This document shows positions 44,517 through 56,073 of a stretch of 64,000 nucleotides of DNA, in pieces. How positions within the stretch are numbered: the first letter of the stretch is position 1; every line of letters starts with the position of its first letter. The notes below the pieces were generated by a model. It did no database searches and had not been told where the DNA came from. It saw only the letters and a list, made by a program, of their open reading frames with translations. The DNA lies in contig NC_091674.1 of the NCBI RefSeq assembly GCF_042453785.1, forward strand, positions 29,895,501 to 29,959,500. The letters are read 5' to 3'. The position numbers were made by a program, and so were the translations under genes. This stretch comes from Malus domestica. Lineage: Eukaryota > Streptophyta > Magnoliopsida > Rosales > Rosaceae.

Positions 44517-44774
44517 GGTGCGTTTGGTACGTGGGACGGGACAGGACGGAACGGGACGAGGCGTTCCGTCTCGCATTTGGTGCGTCAAAAATGGGTGGAA
44601 CGGGCTGTTCCACAGGACAGATTTTGGGTGTTTTTGCGTCCCACCTCCCCCTAGAACGGGTTTGTTCCACGTCTGTGGAATACAATGTTTTACCATTTTA
44701 AGACAAATATACCCCATGTCTTTTTCAAAAATTACACCTTCGTTCCGTCCCGTCTGCGTACCAAACGCACCCCA
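44517..44774. mobile_element. MITE with GGGTGCGTTTGGTACG inverted ends
   Basis: Left GGGTGCGTTTGGTACGTGGG, right ...CGTACCAAACGCACCCC. Interior repeats of GGGACGGGAC/GTTCCGTCCCGT type are also inverted. The 102- and 130-codon frames on both strands are by-products of this GC-rich element. Confidence 0.75.
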
Positions 44775-45200
44775 AAGGAACGTCAATGATTCCAATCCAA
44801 GCTGGAAAGGACAGACATGTCTGTAACACACAGAATGGAAGTGGGAACCACAGCTCCACACCCTTTCCTTTATTTTCAATTCTTCCTTATACCACTGCCT
44901 TGGGGATGTTCATAAAGTTAGGAGAAGGAGTTACATTTATTTGGAACGAATACACTGTTAAGGTGACATAGTGTGTTATAAAATAAGAGCAATATTAGAG
45001 GGATTAACTATTTAAATCAAATTTTATAAATCGTATGATGCGGTTATTAACGATTGAATTATTACTTAAGTGTTCATTAACGTGTTTATTTTCTATTGCT
45101 GACACATCATATAGTTTGCAAATTTGGTTTACTAGCATTACTCGTAAAATAAAGATATATGTAAATTTTTGTTCGTATGTAATTGTTCCATGACGGGGCA

Positions 45201-45556
45201 TCACGTAACAATGTACCATGTGCTATGTATGTTGTTCTAGTAATACACCTTTTTTTTGAAGGATCATCATCTTCACTGCATCCTCGATTCAAACTCTCCA
45301 CGCTCCTGTTAATGAATATTAGTGTAGAAAATCTCTTGTATTTAAAAAAAATGTTTAATTTGGTTAGTATTTTCATGTAACAATTTACCCTGTGCTATGT
45401 ATGTTGTTCTAGTAATACACCTTTTTTTCTTTTCAGGATCTTCATTTTCACTGCATCCTTGATTCAAACTCTCCACGCTTTTGTTAATGAATATTAGTGT
45501 AGAAAATCTCTTGTACTTAAAAAAGAAGAAGTTTAATTTGGTTAGTATTTTCATCA
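45201..45556. repeat. tandem duplication, two units of about 176 bp
   Basis: Unit 1 is about 45,201-45,377 and unit 2 about 45,378-45,556. Both contain GTGCTATGTATGTTGTTCTA, a T-run, CACTGCATCC, GATTCAAACTCTCCACGC and TTTAATTTGGTTAGTATTTT. Units differ at scattered bases and small indels. Confidence 0.85.
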
Positions 45557-45907
45557 TTATTTAAGGGCCTGATAGGCCTGTACAATGTCTTGGGTAGGCT
45601 TAAGCACGGCCCACTAAACTAGATTAAGGGCCTGGTAGACCTGTCTCTCTGCCTTTGAACTCGATCTTCTGCGCAACGCCAATTCCAGAGAGAGATGATG
45701 TTTCAGAAGACTGAGAGGCAGATGGTGTGGCCGGGGACAACCTTGGCAACCAATAGTTTGGTAAGTAGTTTCTCAAGCTTTTGTTGTTATTTTTATTATT
45801 TCAATCTTCTGAAATATATGCGCAAGTCATACGAGCCATATAAAGAGAGATTGGAATTCCCAAACCCTATAGTATGTATCATACTGTTAGTTAGCAAACA
45901 AAACAAT

Positions 45908-45980
45908 GATTGATTATAATTTATATGATAAATTAAGGAAGTGATTGATTATAATTTATATGATAAATTAAGGAGAGTGA
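45908..45980. repeat. tandem duplication, two units of about 36 bp
   Basis: TGATTGATTATAATTTATATG...AAATTAAGGA occurs twice in a row. Confidence 0.85.
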
Positions 45981-45984
45981 TAGG

Positions 45985-46919
45985 GTTGACGACACAAATT
46001 TATACGGCTGAAATCAGATTATTGTTGCGTATGAATTATAATCAAGTATCAGTTACAATTAACATCATGTGCACAAGACTAACTTTAGCAGTTCTAATTG
46101 TAATGGATTAAGGAACACATTCTTGTTTTGATGTTGTAGTGACGAGATTTTCAAATATACTCCGAGCTATGTTATACTACAAAATTTTCAGCAAATGATA
46201 TCTATGACATTCACATTTGAGATTATATTTTAAATTTTTATATGGTAATTAACTGAGTATAAAATGAATATATTTCCTTTGCCCAACTACAATAGTCAAT
46301 GGGACATTACCTTTAAAAAAAGTCATGAAATCTCAATGTAGCTCCACCCTCCAGATACAAAAATCTTAAAGATGTTGTTGATTTATTAGACTTTATTTAT
46401 TTTTTTCATCCCCCAACTAAGTGGGTCCTAAACCCTAAATTAACCACAAATATATGATATAACCCTAATCCCTTGAGTGTACCATGTGCTACCTTTTTTA
46501 TTCCACCTCATCTTCATCATGTGTTTGCAGCAGCCTTCATGCTATTCTTCCTCTTCAGTCTTCTCTTCTTTTGATTCAGCTCAAGTCCCTGCTTGTAGAT
46601 AAACCCTAATTTTTTCTTAAAAAAGCTAAAGCTAAAGTTCCTCTTGTCTCTATCTCTTTATGTTCCTTGTCTCTCTCATAACATTCTTTCCTGGATTCCA
46701 AATCTTCAAAGTCCATGTCACCTTCATGTGCTTATTACTTTGATATGTAGTTATAGGCCCTACCTCCATAACATAATATTATATATTAGAGTGGTATTTA
46801 CAAAAGGGTACCTGCTGCTGCTGGGTGGGTAGGATATTCATTCATTCTTTGTGTAGTCATGCATGCACATTCATGTCACGATGTCTAGTCATGAAAGCAA
46901 CACAATGGTGGTACGTGGG
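45985..46919. other. spacer at the 3' side of the DUF1666 gene
   Basis: No gene recognised. A 60-base stretch at 45,695-45,760 ending TTTGGTAAGTAG could be a stray exon with a consensus donor, but nothing downstream continues it. Confidence 0.35.
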
Positions 46920-49596
46920 TTATTGTGCTGGGAAGAAAAGTGGGGACGAATCTCTTTGGTATCTTTTCCCATCCAGAACTCTCACTTTGCTCATCTTTGC
47001 TTCGCACCAATGTAATTGTTCTGCATTTAGGTCGGTCATTCTCAAAACCCTAGACACCAATTTTAGGTCAATTAGACCCATCAGTATCTCCATCTCTTCC
47101 TCCACCTTCAAGCTTCGCTTTCTCAGGCATTTGTGGGAACGTCGAAGATCTTTGATTTTCATCTTCTTCTGCTCATGAAATTGGGAGAAGTAAGAATATA
47201 TTCAGAAATTATTATACATTAACTTAAAAGAACGGGCGGGCATTGATATTGTTAAGAATGTATCAATCACAAGTTGGTACACTTTTACAACAGTAATATT
47301 GACATTATTAATAACATATCGACAATCAGTTTTTAATAAAGTACTTACATTTTGGACTATATTTGGTATTAGTATTATCGATATTACTATTAACATATCG
47401 ACTGTCAGTTCTTTAATAAAGGATGGACTTCCGATTCTAGACTATATTTGGTATAGTAATAAATAATTATAACATAACATAATCAAGAATTGTGATACAC
47501 ACACACACTAACTTACTTTTTGATTGACTTTCTTCATCAGATGGAGAAGAGTGGGATCAACTGAACCTTTTCGTTTTCTTTTGAACATGGATACTAATTT
47601 CTGGCAGGGTTTTTCCTTATCAGCCTTGAGAAAATCCATGAACGTTCGGATTCCGTCTTCCATTATCATTAAAAATGCAGCTGATGAAATTTTTGAGCCA
47701 AAACCTTCGTCCTTTTCATGCTCACCATCTTCTGAAACTTAAGACATAGAAGTCATGCATTAGTTAATTAACTTTGTTTGATCCCTAGACATTTTTCATA
47801 TCTTTGATACAACTTTAAAAATCCTATCATGTAACATTGATCAAATTGTTAAAGAAAAAGAGTGAATTAAAAGAAGTTAAAGTACAATTCCTCTGCAGAT
47901 GTACCTCTATATTCTGGCACTTGAAGTAACTTTGGTGCCAAAAGCCTCATCCTAGCATAAATCTCTGGCCTCCTGCCTTGCTCATAAGGCTCATTCTCTA
48001 CATATCTTCGTAGAAGCACTTGAAATTGCTGAAATTGCTGTGCTAATTCGCCAGGAACGCCGGGATCAATTTCACGTCGTGATGCCCTTTTTTGCTCAAA
48101 ATTCTTGTAGTTCCAATTAAGTGCTTCCCATGTTAAGCAAATTTGTGCAACGTAAGCAGCCTCCAGCTCATGATAAGGGTTGTGACGTACATCAGGCGGC
48201 CTTTTTGTTGCCATAGAGATTCTATGAACTATCCTTTCCGAAATTGATCTTGGACAAACTTGAATAGACTTAAGTGATTCTAAAATAAAAATATAGCATG
48301 TGTAATGTCAGCTTAAGATATTAATAAAACAAATCATTACAAAAAGGAAGAAAATATAGCTAAATTAAACTAAATTTAAAATTACCTGTTTCATGGAGCT
48401 TTTGGGCACTAATTCTGTCTAAGAACATCATTTCCTCATCATACTTTTGGAAGACTGTGTAAGACTCCCATTTGGGGCAGCTTCTCCGGGACGAGGAAGA
48501 AAAAGGATCTTCAGTGGCAGAATCCCTGCAGTTAATTGAGCTTCTCCATTCAGAAGAGCTCTTAGAAGTTGATCCAACAGTTGAGTCACCAAAAATTTCA
48601 TCCTCTTTATTGTCTTGAACTTGGAACTTCTTGTTCTTCAATTGTGATGGCCCGTAAACAACAAAACTTTCGTCACCGGATAAATGCGTCTGATCTGCCC
48701 TATTGATTTCAGTATTGTGTTCATCACAATTATCTGTATGATCAAATAACATAAGCAATGTCAGGCTGCAGATAGTACAAGTATTAGAAGTACATCATGT
48801 GACTAGCTAGCTAAGTGTAACAAACTTTGGTGCTTGCTATAATGTGACATACCGTCACCATTTTTGTCACTTTTATCTAGTTCTATAGTTATCGGAGATG
48901 TGGACCACACTCGATCATTCGCGACAGAATTGAGAACTGAAACTGTTTCTTTCACTGGGATTTCCTCCACGCCTTGATCTTCATATTCAGATTCTGAGCC
49001 TTGTGGTGACTCATGCAAAGATTCATCTTGGCGTTCTTCAATTATTAAGCTCTCCCGTGCGCTAATGAATTGGTCTTCGGAATTTTTTTTTTGATGATGA
49101 TGCTGAAGGTTATGGTTGGGCAAAAACCTTAATGATTCGTTGCCGCGTATGATGTCAGCCACCAGATCATGATCATTTATGGTTCTGCAGTATTGGTGAC
49201 TATGAACATGAAACTGCCTTTCTTCGTCTTCTTCTTCGTCTTCTTCTTCTTCTTCGTCTTCTTCTAATTCTTCTTCTTCCTCCTCCTCCTCTTCTTCATC
49301 CGAAAACACGTAGTCTTCGCAACCATTCTGGCTTCTGCAATCCAACAAATAAATGCATACAAAAGGGTGACGATTTAAGTAAATTAAAGAAGTAAAACAC
49401 AAAAGCGAGCATGCAGTTAAGAACTTAAAACTTAAGGATATAATTAAAACCTTGGGAAAATAGGGTTGCTGCCGACAAAGTAGAAGAGTTTGAAAAGAAA
49501 AATGGAGGAGACGTAGAGGAAGAGGAGGAGGAGGAGGAAGGAGGAGGAAGTGTTGTTGAAGAGCCTAACAAGTGCTTCCTCAGCTGAACATGGCAT
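46920..49596 (-). CDS. DUF1666 protein ('ribosomal protein L34Ae'-like), 604 aa
   Basis: Six coding exons on the minus strand: 49451-49596, 48853-49334, 48386-48733, 47905-48279, 47517-47731, 46920-47168, all phase-consistent. The N-terminus has a hydrophobic segment (about 18-43, FLLLLLFLYVSSIFLFKLFY), so it is probably membrane-anchored. There is an almost pure Glu/Asp tract at about 60-90. A long acidic Ser-rich region follows to about 320. The conserved DUF1666 region is from about 326 (PYHELEAAYVAQICLTWEAL, then YEQGRRPEIYARMRLLAPKL) to the end (LHWCEAKMSKVRVLDGKRYQ). The 'L34Ae' name is an automatic label and there is no ribosomal evidence here. Function unknown. The start at MPCSAEEALVRLF is chosen because it opens the family-like N-terminus, and an upstream in-frame ATG at 49,668 is possible. 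Confidence 0.85.
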
Positions 49597-49599
49597 TTT

Positions 49600-50686
49600 C
49601 TTCTCCAAAAAATGAGTTTCTATGGAGCCTCTCTCGTAGTCTCTCTCTGTCACAAAGCACAATGGCAAAATGGGAGTAGTACTTGAAAAAAGTTAAAGCC
49701 TTCGCTTTGGTTTGCTTTCATAAATCTCTTCCTTGTTGGTCGAAATGGTTCGTTTGATTTCCAAAGAAATGTCTCATGTATCCTCCAATATTGCAAGTGC
49801 CAACTTTACCTTATATATGTTCCATATTAATAATTAGATATAATTATAAATAAGTAGCTTAAATTGTCTATTTTATAGTAAAAAATACTTAAAACGCTAT
49901 TTGAAAAAAAATAAATTCTTAAACTCAACTATTATTGCAACTATTGTTAACATCATAGAAGTAAAAAAAATCTCTAAAGTTTGATTCGTAAGTATTTCTC
50001 ACTAACACCAACAGCTATTGTTGAGATTGCACGAACTTTTTCTTCTTTTTTTCTTTGAGTAAATTGCTTATGAAAATCTATTCCTAATTAGGTAGAAGTA
50101 GAAGGTCAATCCTATGAAAATAGTTCTCTCGCATGTGCTCACATTGTGTGAAACAAATCGTGATCCTATTCTACAAGAAAGGGGCCTATGCCATATCCAA
50201 ATAAACAAATATAACTAGAAACAAAAATAAAAGGAAGAGACCAAAACCAAGCCACACGCATTGGTAGACATGTGTGCATGCCACTTTTTATAAAGAAGTA
50301 TTAGGATAATATTATTTCCAAACAAAAAGAAGTTGAAATAAAGTAAATAATTTCAATTAGGTAATTACAGGGAAAAAAAAGGATATGACATAAGTTTCTG
50401 GACAAGGTTTTGGTCAGATAATTAGGTTAGGCTTGAAGGTATTAGTATTCTTTGCCTCCTATAATATATAAAGAACCTTTTTATAAAGCTATAAATTAGA
50501 GGTGGTGTCAATTGGAGCTTCTCTTTTGGAAATCTTCTTAGTTGTTTCTTCTTGTCTTTAACTTTGCCACTAAGATTTCTGCAGACATGTTTGTCGATCC
50601 AATCAGCGGTTGATTACTTGATCAGGCACGAATCAAATCACCAGAATATGAAGCACTAAACTATGATTTGTATTAATTAATTAGTT
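49600..50686. other. spacer upstream of the DUF1666 gene
   Basis: Promoter side of the minus-strand gene, otherwise nothing recognised. Confidence 0.4.
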
Positions 50687-50700
50687 TACAATGGACCGAG

Positions 50701-50874
50701 TCTTTTATTTTTTATTTTTACAAACGATATTATCCGCACTAAGGGGTTGGGGAGTGAGTGCCTCACAATGGGCTAGCAATAATGTGGTTCAAGTTTGCGT
50801 TTGGCGAGAATCGAACCTAAGACCTCTCACTTACGAGGTAAGAGGAATACCACTAGATCGTAGTACTAAGTGAC
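50701..50874 (-). mobile_element. tRNA-derived SINE with 14-bp target duplication
   Basis: On the minus strand it begins CACTTAGTACTACGATCTAG, has an A-box-like GATCTAGTGGTATTCC, a good B box GGTTCGATTCTC and an AT-rich tail. The flanks TACAATGGACCGAG (50,687-50,700) and TACAATGGACTGAG (50,875-50,888) differ at one base, a typical L1-type target duplication. The 60-codon frame on the plus strand is not a gene. Confidence 0.8.
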
Positions 50875-50944
50875 TACAATGGACTGAGCTTTTAACTACA
50901 ACTTCGTACCTTTGTTTGACAAGCCCCAAAAACATCAATTCCTA

Positions 50945-51105
50945 AAGAGTTTTTAATGTGGACGGAAATACGGGGTGATATGTCATATGTTGTTCTACAA
51001 ATGGAGGGATGTGTTTTTTTTTTTTTTTGGTCATGGGATTTTTTTTTTCAAGTGACATATATATGGCGTATGTGTTTGTGTTCCAACCACATTGAAAAAT
51101 TTCTC
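50945..51105. mobile_element. MITE, second copy of the 12,337-12,504 family
   Basis: GAGTTTTTAATGTGGACGGA at one end and TTCCAACCACATTGAAAAATTTCTCC at the other. 'ggtgatatgtcatatg' replaces 'ggtgatacaccacgtg'. A T-tract is inserted in the middle. Confidence 0.55.
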
Positions 51106-51149
51106 CAATTCTTGATTCCCTAATGGTAAATACATTCCTAAATGTAACT

Positions 51150-52823
51150 CAGAAAATTCTGTTTACACCCAAAGTTGTCTCTAGACACACAATTTCTTTG
51201 GGTACCCCTAATTATTTTTAAATTTCTTTGGACACCCAAACGCATTTAAGAATATACTAGAACCTTTAAAAAAGATTTATTAATTTGAAAATTAATAAAT
51301 AAAAAAATGAATTGTTTTTAACGGCCAAGCCGCCATTGGAGAGGGGAGAGGCAGACTCGGGAGAACCTTGAATGCACAAGGGTTTTCAAGGAACGTGTTT
51401 GGGCCTAAATCATGATTTTGGCAGAATTGAGTTTCGGTAGTCTCGGCCCAGAAGTAAAATGCATTGTTGATGGAGTAGCCGAGTCTCGGGGTAAGTTAGA
51501 GTTGTTGAGATTGAGATGTTTTCTAATACGGATCAGAATATTCTAAAGATTGAAGATTGTGGTTGGTGGGATGAAGAATGAATCAGTCGCATAATAAGTT
51601 TAGGTTCAGAGCTTTAATCGAAAAGGGTGAGACTTGGTGCTACAGTTTTGGCGGAAAATTATTCTGAACATATTCAGAGAATATGCTGAGGAATTGAAAT
51701 ATTATCATAATATTACAACTCGGCATACTTAGGCATCAAGAAAATTTGTTCCTATAAATACGAGAGGATTTGCAATGTAGAGATCTCTTCAACTCAATAA
51801 ACAACTCAAAACGCTCTACTTGAAAACCCTCACTCTACACGAAACCCTTCTCACAACCTTGAGAAAAATACTATCCTAACCCTCTTATCAACACAACTTC
51901 ACTTTCGATAAGTAAACATCAGTGCATTGACAACCGGCGACATCTTCAGTTTGGATAAGTAAACAACACTGGAACTTGAAAGTTGAGCGATATAGAAGCA
52001 TCTTCAGTTTGGACAAGCAAACAATATTGTTTCTAGTTGGTTGGTTATCTATTTAAGTCTAGGTCGGTATCACTTCATTAGCCCTGACAAAGTGAGGTGT
52101 TTTATGATCGGTTACTCTCAGGTGCACTTCTTAGTTTAGTATTCAGACGGCCGAACTACGTTGACCATAAAGACACTTATTTTCTTTGAGTATCTTTACC
52201 CGTATAGCCTGACATTGATAAAAACAAATACAAAATTAAAAAGAGAAAAGAAAATTAGAGTTTTTGACGGCCAAGCCGCCATTGGAGGGGGGGGGGGATA
52301 GAGGCTAGAGAACACCTTGTATGCACAAGGTTTTCAAGGAACGTTTTTTCCTTTTTAATTTTGAGTAATTGCCTGTTGTTTTGGCTATGGACTAACCAGA
52401 GAGAGGGCCTTGCAGTAGGATTGAGAAGAGGAGGTCGGGCGATTGGAGTGAGTAGCAGTGGCTAAGAAGGCTATGGTGTTCACTGTTCAGCTATGAAGCA
52501 CATAAGGGCTCCTTTAGGACCACCACCACCATTGGATCAATTTTGAGAGAGAGATAAAGATGTATTGGTGGATAGGTGGTTGGATGCTGTAGGATGGACT
52601 AGCTGGTGGTGTCATCAGGTAGGGAGGAGGCGCCAATGGAAGATCACCATCACGTCTTCTATTTTCTTTTTACAAAAAATAAAAAAATTATTAACACTTT
52701 TGTTAATAAATTGTTATTAGATAGAGGGGCTCCTACATGTAGAAGGGTAAAACTGTCTTGAACTCTTTTTTAAGAAAATTGGATGTCAAGAGACAATTCT
52801 TGAGTGCAAACAGAATTTCCCCA
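51150..52823. mobile_element. putative composite DNA element with about 40-bp inverted ends
   Basis: The left end reads AAATTCTGTTTACACCCAAA then GTTGTCTCTAGACA. The right end, complemented, reads AAATTCTGTTTGCACTCAAG then AATTGTCTCTTGACA. Inside, a segment starting ACGGCCAAGCCGCCATTGGA occurs twice as a direct repeat (51,321-51,400 and 52,266-52,348), flanking the LTR-like stretch below. No transposase seen. Confidence 0.45.
51405..52225 (+). mobile_element. possible solo LTR nested in the element at 51,150-52,823
   Basis: Contains a promoter-like TATA (CCTATAAATACGAGAGG at 51,753). Several CTTCAGTTTGGA(T/C)AAG repeats follow (51,945-52,015). It ends near CCTGACA. No internal coding region and no clean duplication, so the ends are approximate. 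Confidence 0.35.
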
Positions 52824-53200
52824 TATAACTCACGGAAAGCTCCATTGCATGATTCTATGGAGGGTAAAACTGTTATGATTTATCATTCTTCTACTTTTAA
52901 ACTGGACAACATTTCTTGTTTCTTTCTTTCAACGTAGCTTGGATGTAGTGAGTTATCCAATTCAGTTCAAATTAAGCATCAATAAATTTTGGTAATAAGT
53001 AAAAATGGAGGGAGTTTCGATATTGAAAGAGAGAGATAAAGGAGATGTATTGGTGGATAGGTGGTCGGACGCAATGGGGATGGACTAGTTGGTGGTGTCG
53101 TCAGGCAGGGAGGAGGTGCCAATGGAAGATCACCATCACGTCTTCTTTCTTCTTTTCACAAAAAAAGAAAAGAAAAAAAATAACGCTTTTGTTAATAAAA
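52547..53200. repeat. direct duplication of about 170 bp
   Basis: Unit 1 is 52,547-52,711 and unit 2 is 53,027-53,200, separated by about 315 bp. Both carry GTATTGGTGGATAGGTGGT, GGGAGGAGG and CCAATGGAAGATCACCATCA. The 66-codon frame at 53,045 is within unit 2 and is not a gene. Confidence 0.8.
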
Positions 53201-53289
53201 AGTCTTTTTAATAAAATAGGAGGGAGTTTCGAGCTTCTAATTTAAAAAGGCATCATAAAGTAAATTTTCAAACCAAATACAGTGGTCTA

Positions 53290-53710
53290 AAAAATATCGC
53301 CTAGACAGTTGCCCACTGCCACGATTAATTCATAGAAGTTTAAAAAATAAGAAATGACATTTAGATCTGCCTAGGCGTCCACCTGGTCAGCCTATAGATC
53401 TGCCTAGGCGCCCACCTGGTCGGCCTAAACTTGCCTAGACACCCTCTTAGACCACTTTTGTCTCGACTCACATAGACAAAAAATAAATAACTTTCAATTT
53501 TTTGCATTTTATTTTTTCAATAAATCATAAGATATTTGCTGGGTACTTAGATAAACGTTCATTATATATATGCTTGTTCTCAATGTTTTCAATATATTAT
53601 AGTACTTTATAACTTATGTGTCATTTTATTTTGCAATTTATGTATCCTCATATAATTATGTATTTGTTTAAGTATAAATAGACATTTATTTATATGTTAT
53701 ATAATAAATT
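53290..53710. repeat. 'GCCTAGGCG' repeat element, copy C
   Basis: Carries ATCTGCCTAGGCG twice (53,361 and 53,398) and CACCTGGTC(A/G)GCCTA, and continues with the same AT-rich core (TTTTGCATTTTATTTTTTCA) as copy A. Confidence 0.6.
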
Positions 53711-53711
53711 T

Positions 53712-54430
53712 AAGGGCAAAAGACTGTTTACTACCCTTATGTTTCGTGGTTTTCAACATTTAGTACATCAAGTTTTTTTTCGTCCCAGAGTCATACCTAA
53801 AGTGTAAATTTTGGGACTGTCTCATACATCCATTAGTCAAACTGTTAAGTCTGCCGTTAACAGTGACGTGGCGCCCATGTGGACAATGACTGGACACCAC
53901 GTGTCATCCACGTGAAAATTTAAAAAAAAAAATATATATATATTATAAAATAATAAATAAATAAAAAAAAAAAATTTTAAATGTTTTTTTTTCTTCCTCT
54001 TTCTTCTTCTTCCTTCTTCTTCCTCCTTCTTCCTTCTTCTTCTTCTTCTTCTTCGAATCTGCCCAGTTTTTTTTTTTCTTCTTCCTCCTTCCTTCTCCTT
54101 CGAATCTGCCCAGTTTTTTTTTTTTTTTTTTTTTCTTCCTCCTCCTTTCTCCTCCTTCTTCTTCTTCTTCTTCTTCCGAATCTGCCCAAATTCGGTTTTT
54201 TTCTTCTTCCTCCTTCTTCCTTCTTCTTCTTCCTCTTCTTCTCCCGAATCTGCCCAGATTCGGTTTTTTTTTATTTTTAAATTTTATAATATATATTATT
54301 TTATAAATTTCCACGTGGATGACATGTGGCGCCCAGTCATTGGCCACATGGGCGCCACGTCACAGTTAACGGCAGACTTAACAGTTTGACTAACGGATGT
54401 ATGAGACTGTCCCAAAATTTACACTTATGC
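53712..54430. mobile_element. palindromic element with a CTT-repeat core
   Basis: Arms 53,800-53,915 and 54,312-54,427 are near-perfect inverted repeats (GTGTAAATTTTGGGACTGTC, and GTTAACGGCAGACTTAACAG in the right arm). The core (53,985-54,270) is CTT/CTC-rich with four CGAATCTGCCCA units. The left side continues outward to about 53,712 without a matching right side. Long Lys/Glu-rich frames across the core are by-products of the triplet repeats. Confidence 0.75.
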
Positions 54431-54778
54431 AAAAGGTAATGATACAGTGATCATAGTGTAAATTTCAACCCAAAAATATAATACTGAGCACCCGAGAGAG
54501 AGATGTTTCTAGTCTTCTAGAAACCCTAGCATGCAGGAAAGATGGATGTAGTACTACATCAAAAGCTGGAGTTAGGATTGAATTTTATGTAAAGCTTCGA
54601 AGACAAAAGGAGGTGAGTGAGTGAGTGAAGAAAAAGATCCAACAGAAACTCTTTAGATACGGTCGTGCGGGTTGGTCACCATTTTAACCACTCTTGGTAA
54701 ACTTTGTGCACACTGATTATAATTAATTAAATAAATCAGAAACAGAACATAAGCCACACCTATAGCCTGCAGCCAACC

Positions 54779-54780
<2 letters not shown>

Positions 54781-54812
<32 letters not shown>
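54781..54812. repeat. (AT)n microsatellite
   Basis: About 16 uninterrupted TA units. Confidence 0.95.
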
Positions 54813-54816
<4 letters not shown>

Positions 54817-56073
54817 TTGAAAGATCTTTAAACTGTCAATTAGGCAATATTCTTTGCCATAAATAAACTATCATATCATGCAAACTTCCAAACATGCAAT
54901 CTAATTAATTAAAATTTGCAGCATATCAAGCAATCTACCCATGATGTATCTGTATATAGGCTATATTTGGTATTATTTAAGATAATAAATAAACTAATTA
55001 AACTTCATATATTATAGTAATCAACGAGTTGCAAGGACTTTCACAATCAGAAGAGAGATGATGTTGTTTAGAGTGTTAATCTGATACAGAAATTAAGGAA
55101 TTATATACGTGTTTACAAAGAGTTGAGTTATTTCTTTGATTGTCAATTGGTTTTATAGTTGTTATTCAATTTTCTTCAATTTTATGGTAGAACATCAACT
55201 TTATTTATGATATACTGCTCATTTGCTTCTAATATGTGTTGTCTACATTTTAGACTTAAATAATATCATACATGAAGGGTGTGTTGAGAATGTGAATTCA
55301 TGTCAAGAAATTAAGGGATTTTACATGTGTTCTTCTAAGGAGTTGAACTTTCTCCTCAACTTGTTTGAGATGTCAATTGATGACAAATGTCGGTAATTTA
55401 TGATTGGATGAAAAGGGATAATACTGTATAGATTGCCATGTTCCCATTGGACTGATAGTACGTAGTAGTAGCGTAGCCAAGGTTTGGTGGGTAGAAATGG
55501 GTGAAGGTTGTTGGAATGGATCATGGAATTAAAAACAAAATACATGAAATCTGGTACAACAAAGACAAAACCTCATGCCTTGCCACTCATCTTCTACCAA
55601 ATTTTATTTAAAACGACACAATTTTCTTATCCACCATGATTGAATCATTCGTAGTCAATGCCACAGCCGTATGGAGCTTGGTAATAATCTCAAGCCTCAG
55701 AGACGACTACCAGAAAATATACATACCCCTCTATTACTTGTTCATGTATAGTAGTAGCTGGGGTGTTTTGGTAAATTCAATTATTTAATTTCATAAGAAA
55801 AGTAGTACTTTCCATTTACCATCTTTGTCAAAGTGTTAGCTGTAGTTATCAAAATATAAAAAGAACAATGTGGCTAATGGGTAGGCTGCTTCTTCTTGAA
55901 GATTGAGTTTATACAACACAAAGTACACACCATTAATACCTGATCACCTTGAGCTTTACTTTTAAGCTAGCCGGCTAGCATCAGATATCCATACTAGGGT
56001 TTCTGCTAGCTGCTTGCCTTTTCTTAATTTCGCATCGAAATCAAATCCACTTGGTTTGTATATCGAATCAAGA
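54813..56073. promoter_or_regulatory. upstream region of the NAC gene
   Basis: No other gene recognised. The leader and promoter must lie toward the right end. I see no TATA box I would trust. Confidence 0.3.

Noticed and set aside
44487-44879. 102- and 130-codon frames on both strands
   Set aside because: They coincide with a GC-rich MITE with inverted ends. No domain.
53943-54347. 134-codon Lys/Glu/Arg-rich frame and its opposite-strand Ser/Leu/Phe frame
   Set aside because: Pure product of CTT/GAA triplet repeats in the core of a palindromic element.
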